The notes beneath the pieces were generated by a model. The model made no database searches. It was given only the letters and a program-made list of their open reading frames with translations, and was not told the DNA's origin. Of a stretch of 6,757 nt of DNA, positions 1 to 6,613 are shown piece after piece (the stretch's first letter is position 1; each line of letters begins with the position of its first letter). The DNA comes from Parvicella sp963922585. GTDB lineage: Bacteria > Bacteroidota > Bacteroidia > Flavobacteriales_D > Parvicellaceae. Made by a program: the position numbers and the translations under genes. The stretch lies in NCBI GenBank assembly GCA_963922585.1, contig CAWUIK010000115.1:1-6757 (forward strand), read 5' to 3'.

Positions 1-261
1 TTTGCCGAAAAACTTTTTGATTTTGATTTGGCAAGTAATATTGGCGGTTGGCAAATGGCAGCAAGTTCTGGAAGCGATGCTGCACCCTATTTTAGAGTTT
101 ATAAACCTTCCGAACAACACCGAAAATTTGACCCCAAGGACAAATACATCAATAAATGGATCCCTGATTATGGCAGCCATCAATATCCAGAACCGATAGT
201 AGAACATAAGATGGCTAGACAAAAAGCGATTGATACTTATAAAGAAGCATTGAATGGGTAA
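1..261 (+). CDS. phr: Deoxyribodipyrimidine photolyase, C-terminal part (5' end outside the window)
   Basis: This is the last 86 codons of a class I cyclobutane pyrimidine dimer photolyase, a flavoprotein that uses blue/near-UV light to split UV-induced pyrimidine dimers in DNA. The frame is open from base 1 and ends at TAA 259-261, so the start lies upstream of the window. The fragment covers the end of the FAD-binding helical domain. Residues 10-17 (LASNIGGW) match the E. coli PhrB segment with the flavin-facing Asn378 and the electron-transfer Trp382, here N13 and W17. The DAAPYFR block (26-32), the KFDP motif (42-45), the KW.P motif (52-55) and the terminal YPEPIVEHK (62-70) are all family hallmarks. 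The residue matching E. coli Trp384 is Met19. The connector before YPEPIVEHK is shorter than in E. coli. No hairpin-plus-T-run terminator follows. Family identity is near certain; the exact substrate class is inferred from the C-terminus alone. Confidence 0.95.
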   Translation, partial: FAEKLFDFDLASNIGGWQMAASSGSDAAPYFRVYKPSEQHRKFDPKDKYINKWIPDYGSHQYPEPIVEHKMARQKAIDTYKEALNG

Positions 262-319
262 TAATTTTTAGTTACAAAAAAAACACTAATCAAATTCCAT
301 AGACATTAAAACGCTTTCG

Positions 320-327
320 TACTTTTG
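320..327 (+). promoter_or_regulatory. Candidate Bacteroidota -7 promoter element for the glycosyltransferase gene
   Basis: TACTTTTG is an exact match to the TAnnTTTG -7 consensus used by the primary sigma factor of Bacteroidota. It would place transcription start near base 333, giving a short, A-rich leader before ATG 346. I see no clear TTG/TTTG -33 element about 19-23 bases upstream, so the call rests on one box. The position also argues against the in-frame TTG at 325 as start codon, because it would lie inside the promoter. Confidence 0.35.
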
Positions 328-346
328 TTTTTACTACAAAAACAAA
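324..346. repeat. Perfect 9-bp inverted repeat with a 5-base spacer, overlapping promoter and start codon
   Basis: TTTGTTTTT (324-332) and AAAAACAAA (338-346) are perfect reverse complements around the spacer ACTAC. The left arm overlaps the candidate -7 element and the right arm ends on the A of ATG 346. With one G-C pair per stem it would be a weak RNA hairpin. It is not followed by a T-run, so it is not a convincing terminator. It could be an operator, a leader hairpin in read-through transcripts from the photolyase gene, or a chance result of T-rich sequence followed by an A-rich leader. Confidence 0.6.
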
Positions 347-1884
347 TGCCTAGAATGATGATACCTAAAAACAAACCTTCAAATCTTATGATAGGAATTG
401 TAGCTTTGTTTCTTTTTTGTGGACTCTTCTTTTTTTTGGGATATGGAAATGTGTTTTTTGCTCCACCAAGTGGAATTCATTACATGAGACAAACTGACAG
501 TTTATCTTTTGCAAATCAATACTATAACAATGGATTCAACTTTTTTTCGCCTCAACTTTATAATCTCAAAAACACCGATGCCAAAGCGGCTTGTGAATTT
601 CCAATTACCTATTACATTACTGCCTTATTTTACAATTTTACAGGCAACAACTTTTGGTTGCTTAAATTACTTCATCTTTGCATTTCATTTGCTGGTGTTT
701 ACTTTATTTTCAAACTAGCCTATCATTGGATTCAAGATTATATTTATGCTTTATTGATAACGCTATTTATTTTCACCTCAACTGTTTTCAACTATTACGC
801 ATTCAACTATTTGCCAGATACCGCTGCTCTTGGGTTTACTTTTATTGGGTGGTATTATATTTTTAAATATTATAAAGAAAAACAACAAAAAACGCTTTGG
901 ATAAGTTTACTTTTCTTTACGATAGGAAGTCTGATAAAAGTAACTTACTACATCAATCCCATGGCGATTATTGTATTTAGTATTTTCTTACTTTTTAGTA
1001 AATCAAAAGCGATTTTAGAGAGAAAACAAATCCTTCATATTATAAAATTTGGTGCATTAAGTTTAGTGATAGTTGTTTTGTGGAATATTTATGTAATTTA
1101 CTACAATCAATCCAATGATTCTAGTTCTTTCAACACAAGTATTTTACCCATTTGGGATTTAAGTTCCGAAGGTATTATTGAAGTATTGTTATTAATTAAA
1201 GATTATTGGTATGTGAGTTATTTTGCGCATGCTTCCTTTCACTTATTGTTGGTACTATTCATCATCGCTATTATTTTTTACAAGAAAATTATTACTCCTT
1301 ACTTTTTGTTGCTTTTGATTTTATTTTTGGGAAACATTTCTTACTTCTTATTGTTTTTCAAACAATTTAAAGATCACGATTACTACGCTTTGGCATTTCT
1401 CCCTTTGATTTTGTTGTTTATGATCTTGATATTTCAAGTCATCAAAAACAAGTTTACAAACAAATATTTAGCAATTACACTAAAAGTGGTTTTTGCCATA
1501 ATCATTGTAACAGGAACCAATTATTCAAATATCAAACTTAAAGAAAGACATTCCATGACTTATGATGTTTATTCTAAAGCAGGAAATGTCATATTCAAAA
1601 ATACAGAAAGCATTAATAAACTTGGAATAATGACTGATGCCAACGTAATCATTGCTCCAGAGCCTTCTCAAAATGGAGGGTTATTGTTTCTAAATAAAAA
1701 AGGTTGGACGATTGAATCTTACGAAGCAATTCAACAAGAAAAAATCAATGAACTGAAAGACAAAGGAGCGAAATATTTATTTTTGGTAAAAGATGATAAA
1801 AATGAATTTGTGTTTGATTTTCAAAATTCAAAAATCATCTTTCAAAACAGTGAATTGACCGTTTACGAACTATCGAACCTATAA
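346..1884 (+). CDS. Multi-pass membrane glycosyltransferase, GT-C fold (ArnT/PMT-like, family 39 type)
   Basis: This 512-residue integral membrane protein probably transfers a sugar from a polyprenyl-phosphate carrier to an acceptor on the outer face of the inner membrane. Acceptor and sugar cannot be read from the sequence. It has about 10-11 hydrophobic segments (roughly 14-38, 104-124, 132-149, 158-174, 183-196, 202-218, 230-253, 295-312, 316-339, 346-364, 374-391) and a soluble C-terminal domain (about 393-512). The first external loop carries RQTD (48-51), the usual place of the catalytic acidic residue in GT-C enzymes. EFP (84-86), YLPD (155-158) before a helix and DHDYY (343-347) before a late helix also fit the family. 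I chose ATG 346 because of its A-rich leader and the -7 box at 320-327. In-frame alternatives are TTG 325, ATG 355 and ATG 358; an in-frame TAA lies at 307-309. It sits alone between DNA-repair and replication genes, not in a visible glycan cluster. The GT-C class is fairly sure; the precise function is unknown. Confidence 0.82.
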   Translation: MPRMMIPKNKPSNLMIGIVALFLFCGLFFFLGYGNVFFAPPSGIHYMRQTDSLSFANQYYNNGFNFFSPQLYNLKNTDAKAACEFPITYYITALFYNFTGNNFWLLKLLHLCISFAGVYFIFKLAYHWIQDYIYALLITLFIFTSTVFNYYAFNYLPDTAALGFTFIGWYYIFKYYKEKQQKTLWISLLFFTIGSLIKVTYYINPMAIIVFSIFLLFSKSKAILERKQILHIIKFGALSLVIVVLWNIYVIYYNQSNDSSSFNTSILPIWDLSSEGIIEVLLLIKDYWYVSYFAHASFHLLLVLFIIAIIFYKKIITPYFLLLLILFLGNISYFLLFFKQFKDHDYYALAFLPLILLFMILIFQVIKNKFTNKYLAITLKVVFAIIIVTGTNYSNIKLKERHSMTYDVYSKAGNVIFKNTESINKLGIMTDANVIIAPEPSQNGGLLFLNKKGWTIESYEAIQQEKINELKDKGAKYLFLVKDDKNEFVFDFQNSKIIFQNSELTVYELSNL

Positions 1885-1936
1885 CTAGATTTATTTCTGT
1901 TAATAATTTCAAAAACTTTTTACTCAAGTTTAGCAC

Positions 1937-1960
1937 TTACTTTGGTAACTTTATGCTTTG
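1937..1960 (+). promoter_or_regulatory. Possible dnaE promoter region (weak)
   Basis: Two overlapping near-matches to the Bacteroidota -7 box TAnnTTTG lie in the gap before dnaE: TTACTTTG (1937-1944) and TAACTTTA (1946-1953), each with one mismatch. A third, ATGCTTTG (1953-1960), has two. None has a clear TTG-type -33 element at normal spacing. The 103-base gap after the glycosyltransferase stop makes a separate promoter plausible, but the sequence does not decide which box is used. Confidence 0.25.
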
Positions 1961-1979
1961 TAAATTTTTCATCAAAGCA
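1954..1979. repeat. Perfect 7-bp inverted repeat just upstream of dnaE
   Basis: TGCTTTG (1954-1960) and CAAAGCA (1973-1979) are perfect reverse complements separated by 12 bases of AT-rich sequence. The right arm ends eight bases before the dnaE ATG. As RNA it would form a hairpin with three G-C pairs directly before the start codon; as DNA it would be a spaced palindrome of the kind bound by dimeric regulators. No T-run follows, so it does not look like a terminator for the upstream gene. Its function is unknown and chance is possible. Confidence 0.5.
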
Positions 1980-1987
1980 AGCGCAAC

Positions 1988-4900
1988 ATGTATTTAATAT
2001 TTGATACCGAAACCACAGGACTTCCCAAGGATTTCAAAGCACCTATTACCGATACCGATAATTGGCCAAGGTGTGTTCAAATAGCATGGCAATTGCACGA
2101 TGATATGGGAAATCTAGTAGAACAAAAAGATTTCTTAGTCATTCCTGATGGTTACGACATACCTTATCAAGCAGAGCAAATTCATGGCATATCCACTGCC
2201 CTAGCCCATGCTCAAGGGACTCCTTTTCAAACAGTTTTGGATGAATTCAAAACAGTTCTCGTAAAATCTAAATTTGTAGTCGGTCAGAATATTCTTTTCG
2301 ATATCAATGTGATGGGTTGTGAATTGCACCGTTATGGAATGGAGACTAATTTGACACAACTGCCTGTATTGGATACTTGTACTGAAATTACAGCAGAAAT
2401 GTGTCAATTACCAGGAGGTAGAGGTGGTAAATTCAAATTGCCAACGCTTACAGAATTGCATCAACATCTTTTTGGTGTGCCATTTAATGAAGCACACAAC
2501 GCCACTGCCGATGTGGAAGCCACTACGAGATGTTTCTTGGAGTTGATTAGAATCAAGAGTTATACGAAAGAGCAATTATTGGTTGATGAACAATATTTTG
2601 ATCAATTTTTAATTCAAAATCCATCAACCATTCAACCTATAGGTTTAAAACACTTAAACCTAAAAGAAGAAAGTGAAGCATTCAAAAAAGATACTGATAC
2701 AGACACAGGTGCAGACCTTACTCAAAAAGAAATCAATGAAAATATTGATAAACTTAAAGAAGTACGGTTTTCACATTTGCATAATCACTCGCAATACTCT
2801 GTTTTGCAATCCACTACCAAGATTGATGATTTAATCAATGCTGCGGCTAAAATAGGAAGTCCAGCGGTTGCTCTAACAGATACGGACAACATGATGGCTG
2901 CATTTCATTTTGTGAATGCGGGTGTGAAATATAATTCTGGTGTAGATGCTAAAATTCAAAATGCTGAAAAATTAATCAGTGATGGATTTAGAAAAGTAAA
3001 AAATGAAGCAGATGAGGAAGAAGAACAAACTTTAACTTCCGAAGAAATTGATAACCTGTATGTAGATATTGAGGATTTGAAAAAATCTTACATCAAAACA
3101 ATAGTTGGCTGTGAATTATATGTTTGCACTGATATGTATAACAAAACAGTTAAAGACAATGGATATTTAGTGCCGTTTTTGGCAAAAAATAAAAAAGGTT
3201 ATCACAATCTTTCCAAATTGGCTTCAGCAGCCCATGTGGAAGGAAAATATTATGTACCTAGAATTGACAAAACCATAATTCCTCAACTTAAAGAAGATAT
3301 CATTGCGACTACCGGAGGAATTTATGGGGAAATTCCACAACTTATTTTGAATGTTGGTGAAAGTCAAGCGGAAGAGGCTTTTGTATGGTGGAAAGAACAA
3401 TTTGGTGATGATTTTTACATCGAACTTAATCGTCACGGTTTGGAGGAAGAAGATATTGTGAATCAAGTTTTACTGAAATTTGCAGAAAAATACAATGTGA
3501 AATATTTCGCAGCCAACAACAATTTCTATATCAATAAATCTGATGCTGAATCTCATGATGTTTTATTGTGTATCAAAGATGGTGAACGAAAATCAACTCC
3601 AAAGGGAAAAGGTAGAGGATTTAGATTTGGGTTTCCCAATGATGAATTCTATTTCAAAACACAAGAAGAAATGAAGCAATTGTTTTCTGATATGCCAGAA
3701 GCCATCATCTGTACAGAAGAAATTGTTTCCAAAATTGAGCCATACACTTTAGGCAGAGATGTTTTATTGCCAGCATTTGAAATCCCCGAAGAATTACAAG
3801 ACCCTAGGGATAAAGAAGATCCAACACTAAAAATAGGTGAGAATAATTATTTAAGACAGCTTACATACCAGGGGGCAAAGGAAAGATACGGTGAAATTAC
3901 GGTTGAAATTAAAGAGCGTTTAGATTTTGAACTAGAAGTAATTAAGAACACTGGTTATCCCGGATATTTCCTAATTGTTCAAGATTTTATTCAAGCTGCT
4001 AGAGATATGGGAGTAGCGGTTGGCCCTGGTCGTGGTTCGGCTGCTGGTTCGGCTGTAGCCTATTGCACCAAAATCACCAATATTGACCCCATTAAATATG
4101 ATTTACTTTTTGAGCGTTTTCTTAATCCAGAACGTATATCGATGCCCGATATTGATATTGATTTTGACGATGAAGGAAGAGGGAGGGTAATTCAATATGT
4201 AATTGATAAATATGGTTCAAATCAAGTAGCGCAAATCATTACTTATGGTACGATGGCTGCTAAATCCTCAATTAGAGATGCTGCTAGGGTGTTGGATTTA
4301 CCACTTCCAGATGCAGATAGAATCGCTAAACTAGTTCCAGACTTAAAACTCAATAAACTGTTTACTATTGACGAAGAAGTTTTGGCTGAAAAACTTTCGC
4401 CTGAGCAAATGAAAATGGCTTTGGAATTAAAAGAAATTCTAAAACAAAGAGGTATAGAAGGTGAAGTTTTAAGACAAGCCAGAACAATTGAAGGTTCCAT
4501 TAGAAACACTGGAATTCACGCCTGTGGAGTTATTATTACACCAAGTGATATCAGAGAACATGTCCCTGTGGCTTTAGCCAAAGACTCTTCGATGTGGAGC
4601 ACGCAATTCGACAACTCAGTGGTAGAAGACGCTGGCTTGTTGAAAATGGATTTCTTAGGGCTCAAAACTTTGACACTAATCAAAGATACATTAAAAATCA
4701 TCAAAGCAAAATATGATATAGACATTGACATCGAAAAAATTCCTATAGATGATGAAGAAACTTATGCGCTTTTTCAAAGGGGAGAAACTGTAGGAATATT
4801 CCAATATGAATCTCCTGGAATGCAAAAGCACTTGAAAGATCTGAAACCTACAGAATTTTCGGATTTAATTGCGATGAATGCCTTGTATCGTCCTGGTCCT

Positions 4901-6607
4901 TTGGAATATATTCCCAACTTTATTAAGCGTAAGCACGGTACTGAAGAAATAAAGTACGATATCGATGTGATGGAGGAATACCTAAAAGAGACATATGGAA
5001 TTACAGTTTATCAAGAGCAGGTAATGTTGCTTTCTCAAAAACTGGCAGGATTTACCAAAGGTGAAGCCGATACTTTGAGAAAAGCAATGGGTAAAAAGTT
5101 GATTGCTGTTCTGGACAAAATGAAACCTAAATTCCTAGACAGAGGTGAAGAAAATGGTCACGACAGAACGGTTCTAGAAAAAGTTTGGAAAGATTGGGAA
5201 GCATTTGCTTCTTATGCGTTTAATAAATCTCATTCTACTTGCTATGCATGGATTGCATACCAAACTGCTTACCTCAAAGCACACTACCCTTCTGAGTATA
5301 TGGCGGCTGTATTGAGCAACAATATGAACGATATCAAAACGGTGACTTTCTTTATGGAAGAATGTCGCAGAATGGGATTGAAAGTTTTGGGACCAGACGT
5401 GAATGAAAGTTATTACAAATTTGCCGTAAATGACAAAGGAGAAATTCGTTTTGGAATGGGCGGTATCAAAGGTGTGGGAGAAGGCCCTGTTAAATCTATT
5501 GTAGAAGAACGTAAGAAAAATGGCTTCTTTACTTCTGTATTCGATATGGTGAGAAGAGTTAGTTTGAAAGATTGTAACAAACGAGTACTTGAAAACTTGG
5601 CTTATTCTGGAGGATTTGATGGTTTTGAGGGCATTACAAGAGAACAATATTTTGGAACAGACGACAAAGGTCGGACTTTGATTGAAAACTGCATCAAATA
5701 TGGTGGAGCCTATCAAACTGGACAAGACTCCAATCAAGTGAGTATGTTTGATATGGCCGGAGGTGAAGATGTGGAAATTCCTACTCCAGCAATTCCAACT
5801 GTTAGCGAATGGAGTGTTTTTCAAAGGCTTAATTTCGAAAAAGAAGTAGTAGGAATTTACATCACAGGACATCCGATGGATGATTACAATTTGGAAGTAA
5901 ATCATTTCTGTGATATTGAACTTAAAGATTTGAACGAAAATTTAAATTTCCTACCCAACAAAAAGTTTTCTTGTGCTGGAATTATTAGCAATTGTGCACA
6001 TTTGGAAAGTAAAAAAGGAAATAAATATGGATTTTTTGAACTGCAAGACAAAACGGGCGGAATGGAATTCAGGATATTTGGCGAAACATATTTAAAGTTA
6101 CAGCACTATTTAATTCCAGGAAACTTTTTGTTTATTGAAGGAAATGTTCAGTTGAAAGGAAAGAAATTTAACCCAGATGGAAAACAAAAAGAATATAGTG
6201 TTCAACAAATTGAATTGCTTAGTAATGTAAGAGAAAGAGAACTCAAAAGTTTGTATTTAATTTTTGATGCCAATCAAATTAACAGTCTGACGGTTGAAGA
6301 ACTAGAGGGGATATTTGAATCTTATGCAGGAGACAAAACAGTTTATTTAGACTTGATTGATTATAAAGAAAAAACGGGACTTACACTAGTTTCTAGAAGT
6401 AAGAAAGTAAATGTTTCTAATGACTTTTTGAAAGACATCAAACAATTGACTGGTTACGAAGATTACTCAACCAACAAGTCCAAAGTACAGAAATTACTGA
6501 ACGATTTGAGAATGGAAGAAATGAGAATTCAACAGAGTTTCTCTAATGATGAAGTAGATAATGATTTTTCAGATAGTATTACAGAAGATGAAGTTTCTGT
6601 GATATAA
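1988..6607 (+). CDS. dnaE: DNA polymerase III alpha subunit (DnaE) with fused N-terminal DEDDh proofreading exonuclease
   Basis: This 1539-residue protein is the catalytic subunit of the chromosomal replicase. E. coli DnaE has 1160 residues; most of the excess is an N-terminal DnaQ-like 3'-5' exonuclease (about 1-190). Its DEDDh residues are all present: D6 and E8 (FDTETTG), D105 (GQNILFD), H170 and D175 (HNATAD). An acidic linker (about 190-258) leads to the PHP domain (about 259-600), which is degenerate at metal-ligand positions. The polymerase core has GPGRGSAAGS (679-688), the PDIDIDF motif with catalytic D721 and D723, and the third Asp D888 in KMDFLGL. ALYRPGP (965-971) and YQEQVM (1008-1013) are also conserved. 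Then come a helix-hairpin-helix region (about 1151-1190), an internal beta-clamp-binding motif QVSMFD (1250-1255), TGHPMDDY (1293-1300), an OB fold (about 1325-1412), the DnaE C-terminal domain (about 1417-1489) and an acidic tail. ATG 1988 is the start: an in-frame TAA lies at 1961-1963, with no other start codon between, and the exonuclease fold begins at residue 1. There is no Shine-Dalgarno sequence. The frame is intact. Confidence 0.98.
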   Translation: MYLIFDTETTGLPKDFKAPITDTDNWPRCVQIAWQLHDDMGNLVEQKDFLVIPDGYDIPYQAEQIHGISTALAHAQGTPFQTVLDEFKTVLVKSKFVVGQNILFDINVMGCELHRYGMETNLTQLPVLDTCTEITAEMCQLPGGRGGKFKLPTLTELHQHLFGVPFNEAHNATADVEATTRCFLELIRIKSYTKEQLLVDEQYFDQFLIQNPSTIQPIGLKHLNLKEESEAFKKDTDTDTGADLTQKEINENIDKLKEVRFSHLHNHSQYSVLQSTTKIDDLINAAAKIGSPAVALTDTDNMMAAFHFVNAGVKYNSGVDAKIQNAEKLISDGFRKVKNEADEEEEQTLTSEEIDNLYVDIEDLKKSYIKTIVGCELYVCTDMYNKTVKDNGYLVPFLAKNKKGYHNLSKLASAAHVEGKYYVPRIDKTIIPQLKEDIIATTGGIYGEIPQLILNVGESQAEEAFVWWKEQFGDDFYIELNRHGLEEEDIVNQVLLKFAEKYNVKYFAANNNFYINKSDAESHDVLLCIKDGERKSTPKGKGRGFRFGFPNDEFYFKTQEEMKQLFSDMPEAIICTEEIVSKIEPYTLGRDVLLPAFEIPEELQDPRDKEDPTLKIGENNYLRQLTYQGAKERYGEITVEIKERLDFELEVIKNTGYPGYFLIVQDFIQAARDMGVAVGPGRGSAAGSAVAYCTKITNIDPIKYDLLFERFLNPERISMPDIDIDFDDEGRGRVIQYVIDKYGSNQVAQIITYGTMAAKSSIRDAARVLDLPLPDADRIAKLVPDLKLNKLFTIDEEVLAEKLSPEQMKMALELKEILKQRGIEGEVLRQARTIEGSIRNTGIHACGVIITPSDIREHVPVALAKDSSMWSTQFDNSVVEDAGLLKMDFLGLKTLTLIKDTLKIIKAKYDIDIDIEKIPIDDEETYALFQRGETVGIFQYESPGMQKHLKDLKPTEFSDLIAMNALYRPGPLEYIPNFIKRKHGTEEIKYDIDVMEEYLKETYGITVYQEQVMLLSQKLAGFTKGEADTLRKAMGKKLIAVLDKMKPKFLDRGEENGHDRTVLEKVWKDWEAFASYAFNKSHSTCYAWIAYQTAYLKAHYPSEYMAAVLSNNMNDIKTVTFFMEECRRMGLKVLGPDVNESYYKFAVNDKGEIRFGMGGIKGVGEGPVKSIVEERKKNGFFTSVFDMVRRVSLKDCNKRVLENLAYSGGFDGFEGITREQYFGTDDKGRTLIENCIKYGGAYQTGQDSNQVSMFDMAGGEDVEIPTPAIPTVSEWSVFQRLNFEKEVVGIYITGHPMDDYNLEVNHFCDIELKDLNENLNFLPNKKFSCAGIISNCAHLESKKGNKYGFFELQDKTGGMEFRIFGETYLKLQHYLIPGNFLFIEGNVQLKGKKFNPDGKQKEYSVQQIELLSNVRERELKSLYLIFDANQINSLTVEELEGIFESYAGDKTVYLDLIDYKEKTGLTLVSRSKKVNVSNDFLKDIKQLTGYEDYSTNKSKVQKLLNDLRMEEMRIQQSFSNDEVDNDFSDSITEDEVSVI

Positions 6608-6613
6608 TCTTAT

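Noticed and set aside
2..199. Open frame overlapping the photolyase end in another frame
   Set aside because: The overlapping frame 1 carries unmistakable photolyase motifs to its stop at 259-261; this one has none.
430..437. Run of eight T in the glycosyltransferase gene as a possible phase-variation tract
   Set aside because: It encodes part of a natural Phe-rich membrane helix, similar shorter runs are frequent in this AT-rich gene, and the frame is intact.
509..866. Two short + strand frames within the glycosyltransferase gene
   Set aside because: They overlap a well-supported membrane protein gene and show no own start context or motif; the hydrophobic residues reflect T-rich DNA.
1913..1931. 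Small inverted repeat AAACTT/AAGTTT as terminator of the glycosyltransferase gene
   Set aside because: Only six base pairs, one of them G-C, and no T-run follows.
4243..4731. Two - strand open frames inside the dnaE polymerase core
   Set aside because: They are antisense to the catalytic region of DnaE with low-complexity composition and no motif.
5174..5905. Long open frame on the - strand inside dnaE (243 codons)
   Set aside because: It lies fully antisense to the conserved DnaE coding sequence. Its product is rich in Phe, His, Ser and Ile with no recognisable motif, as expected from the complement of an AT-rich gene.
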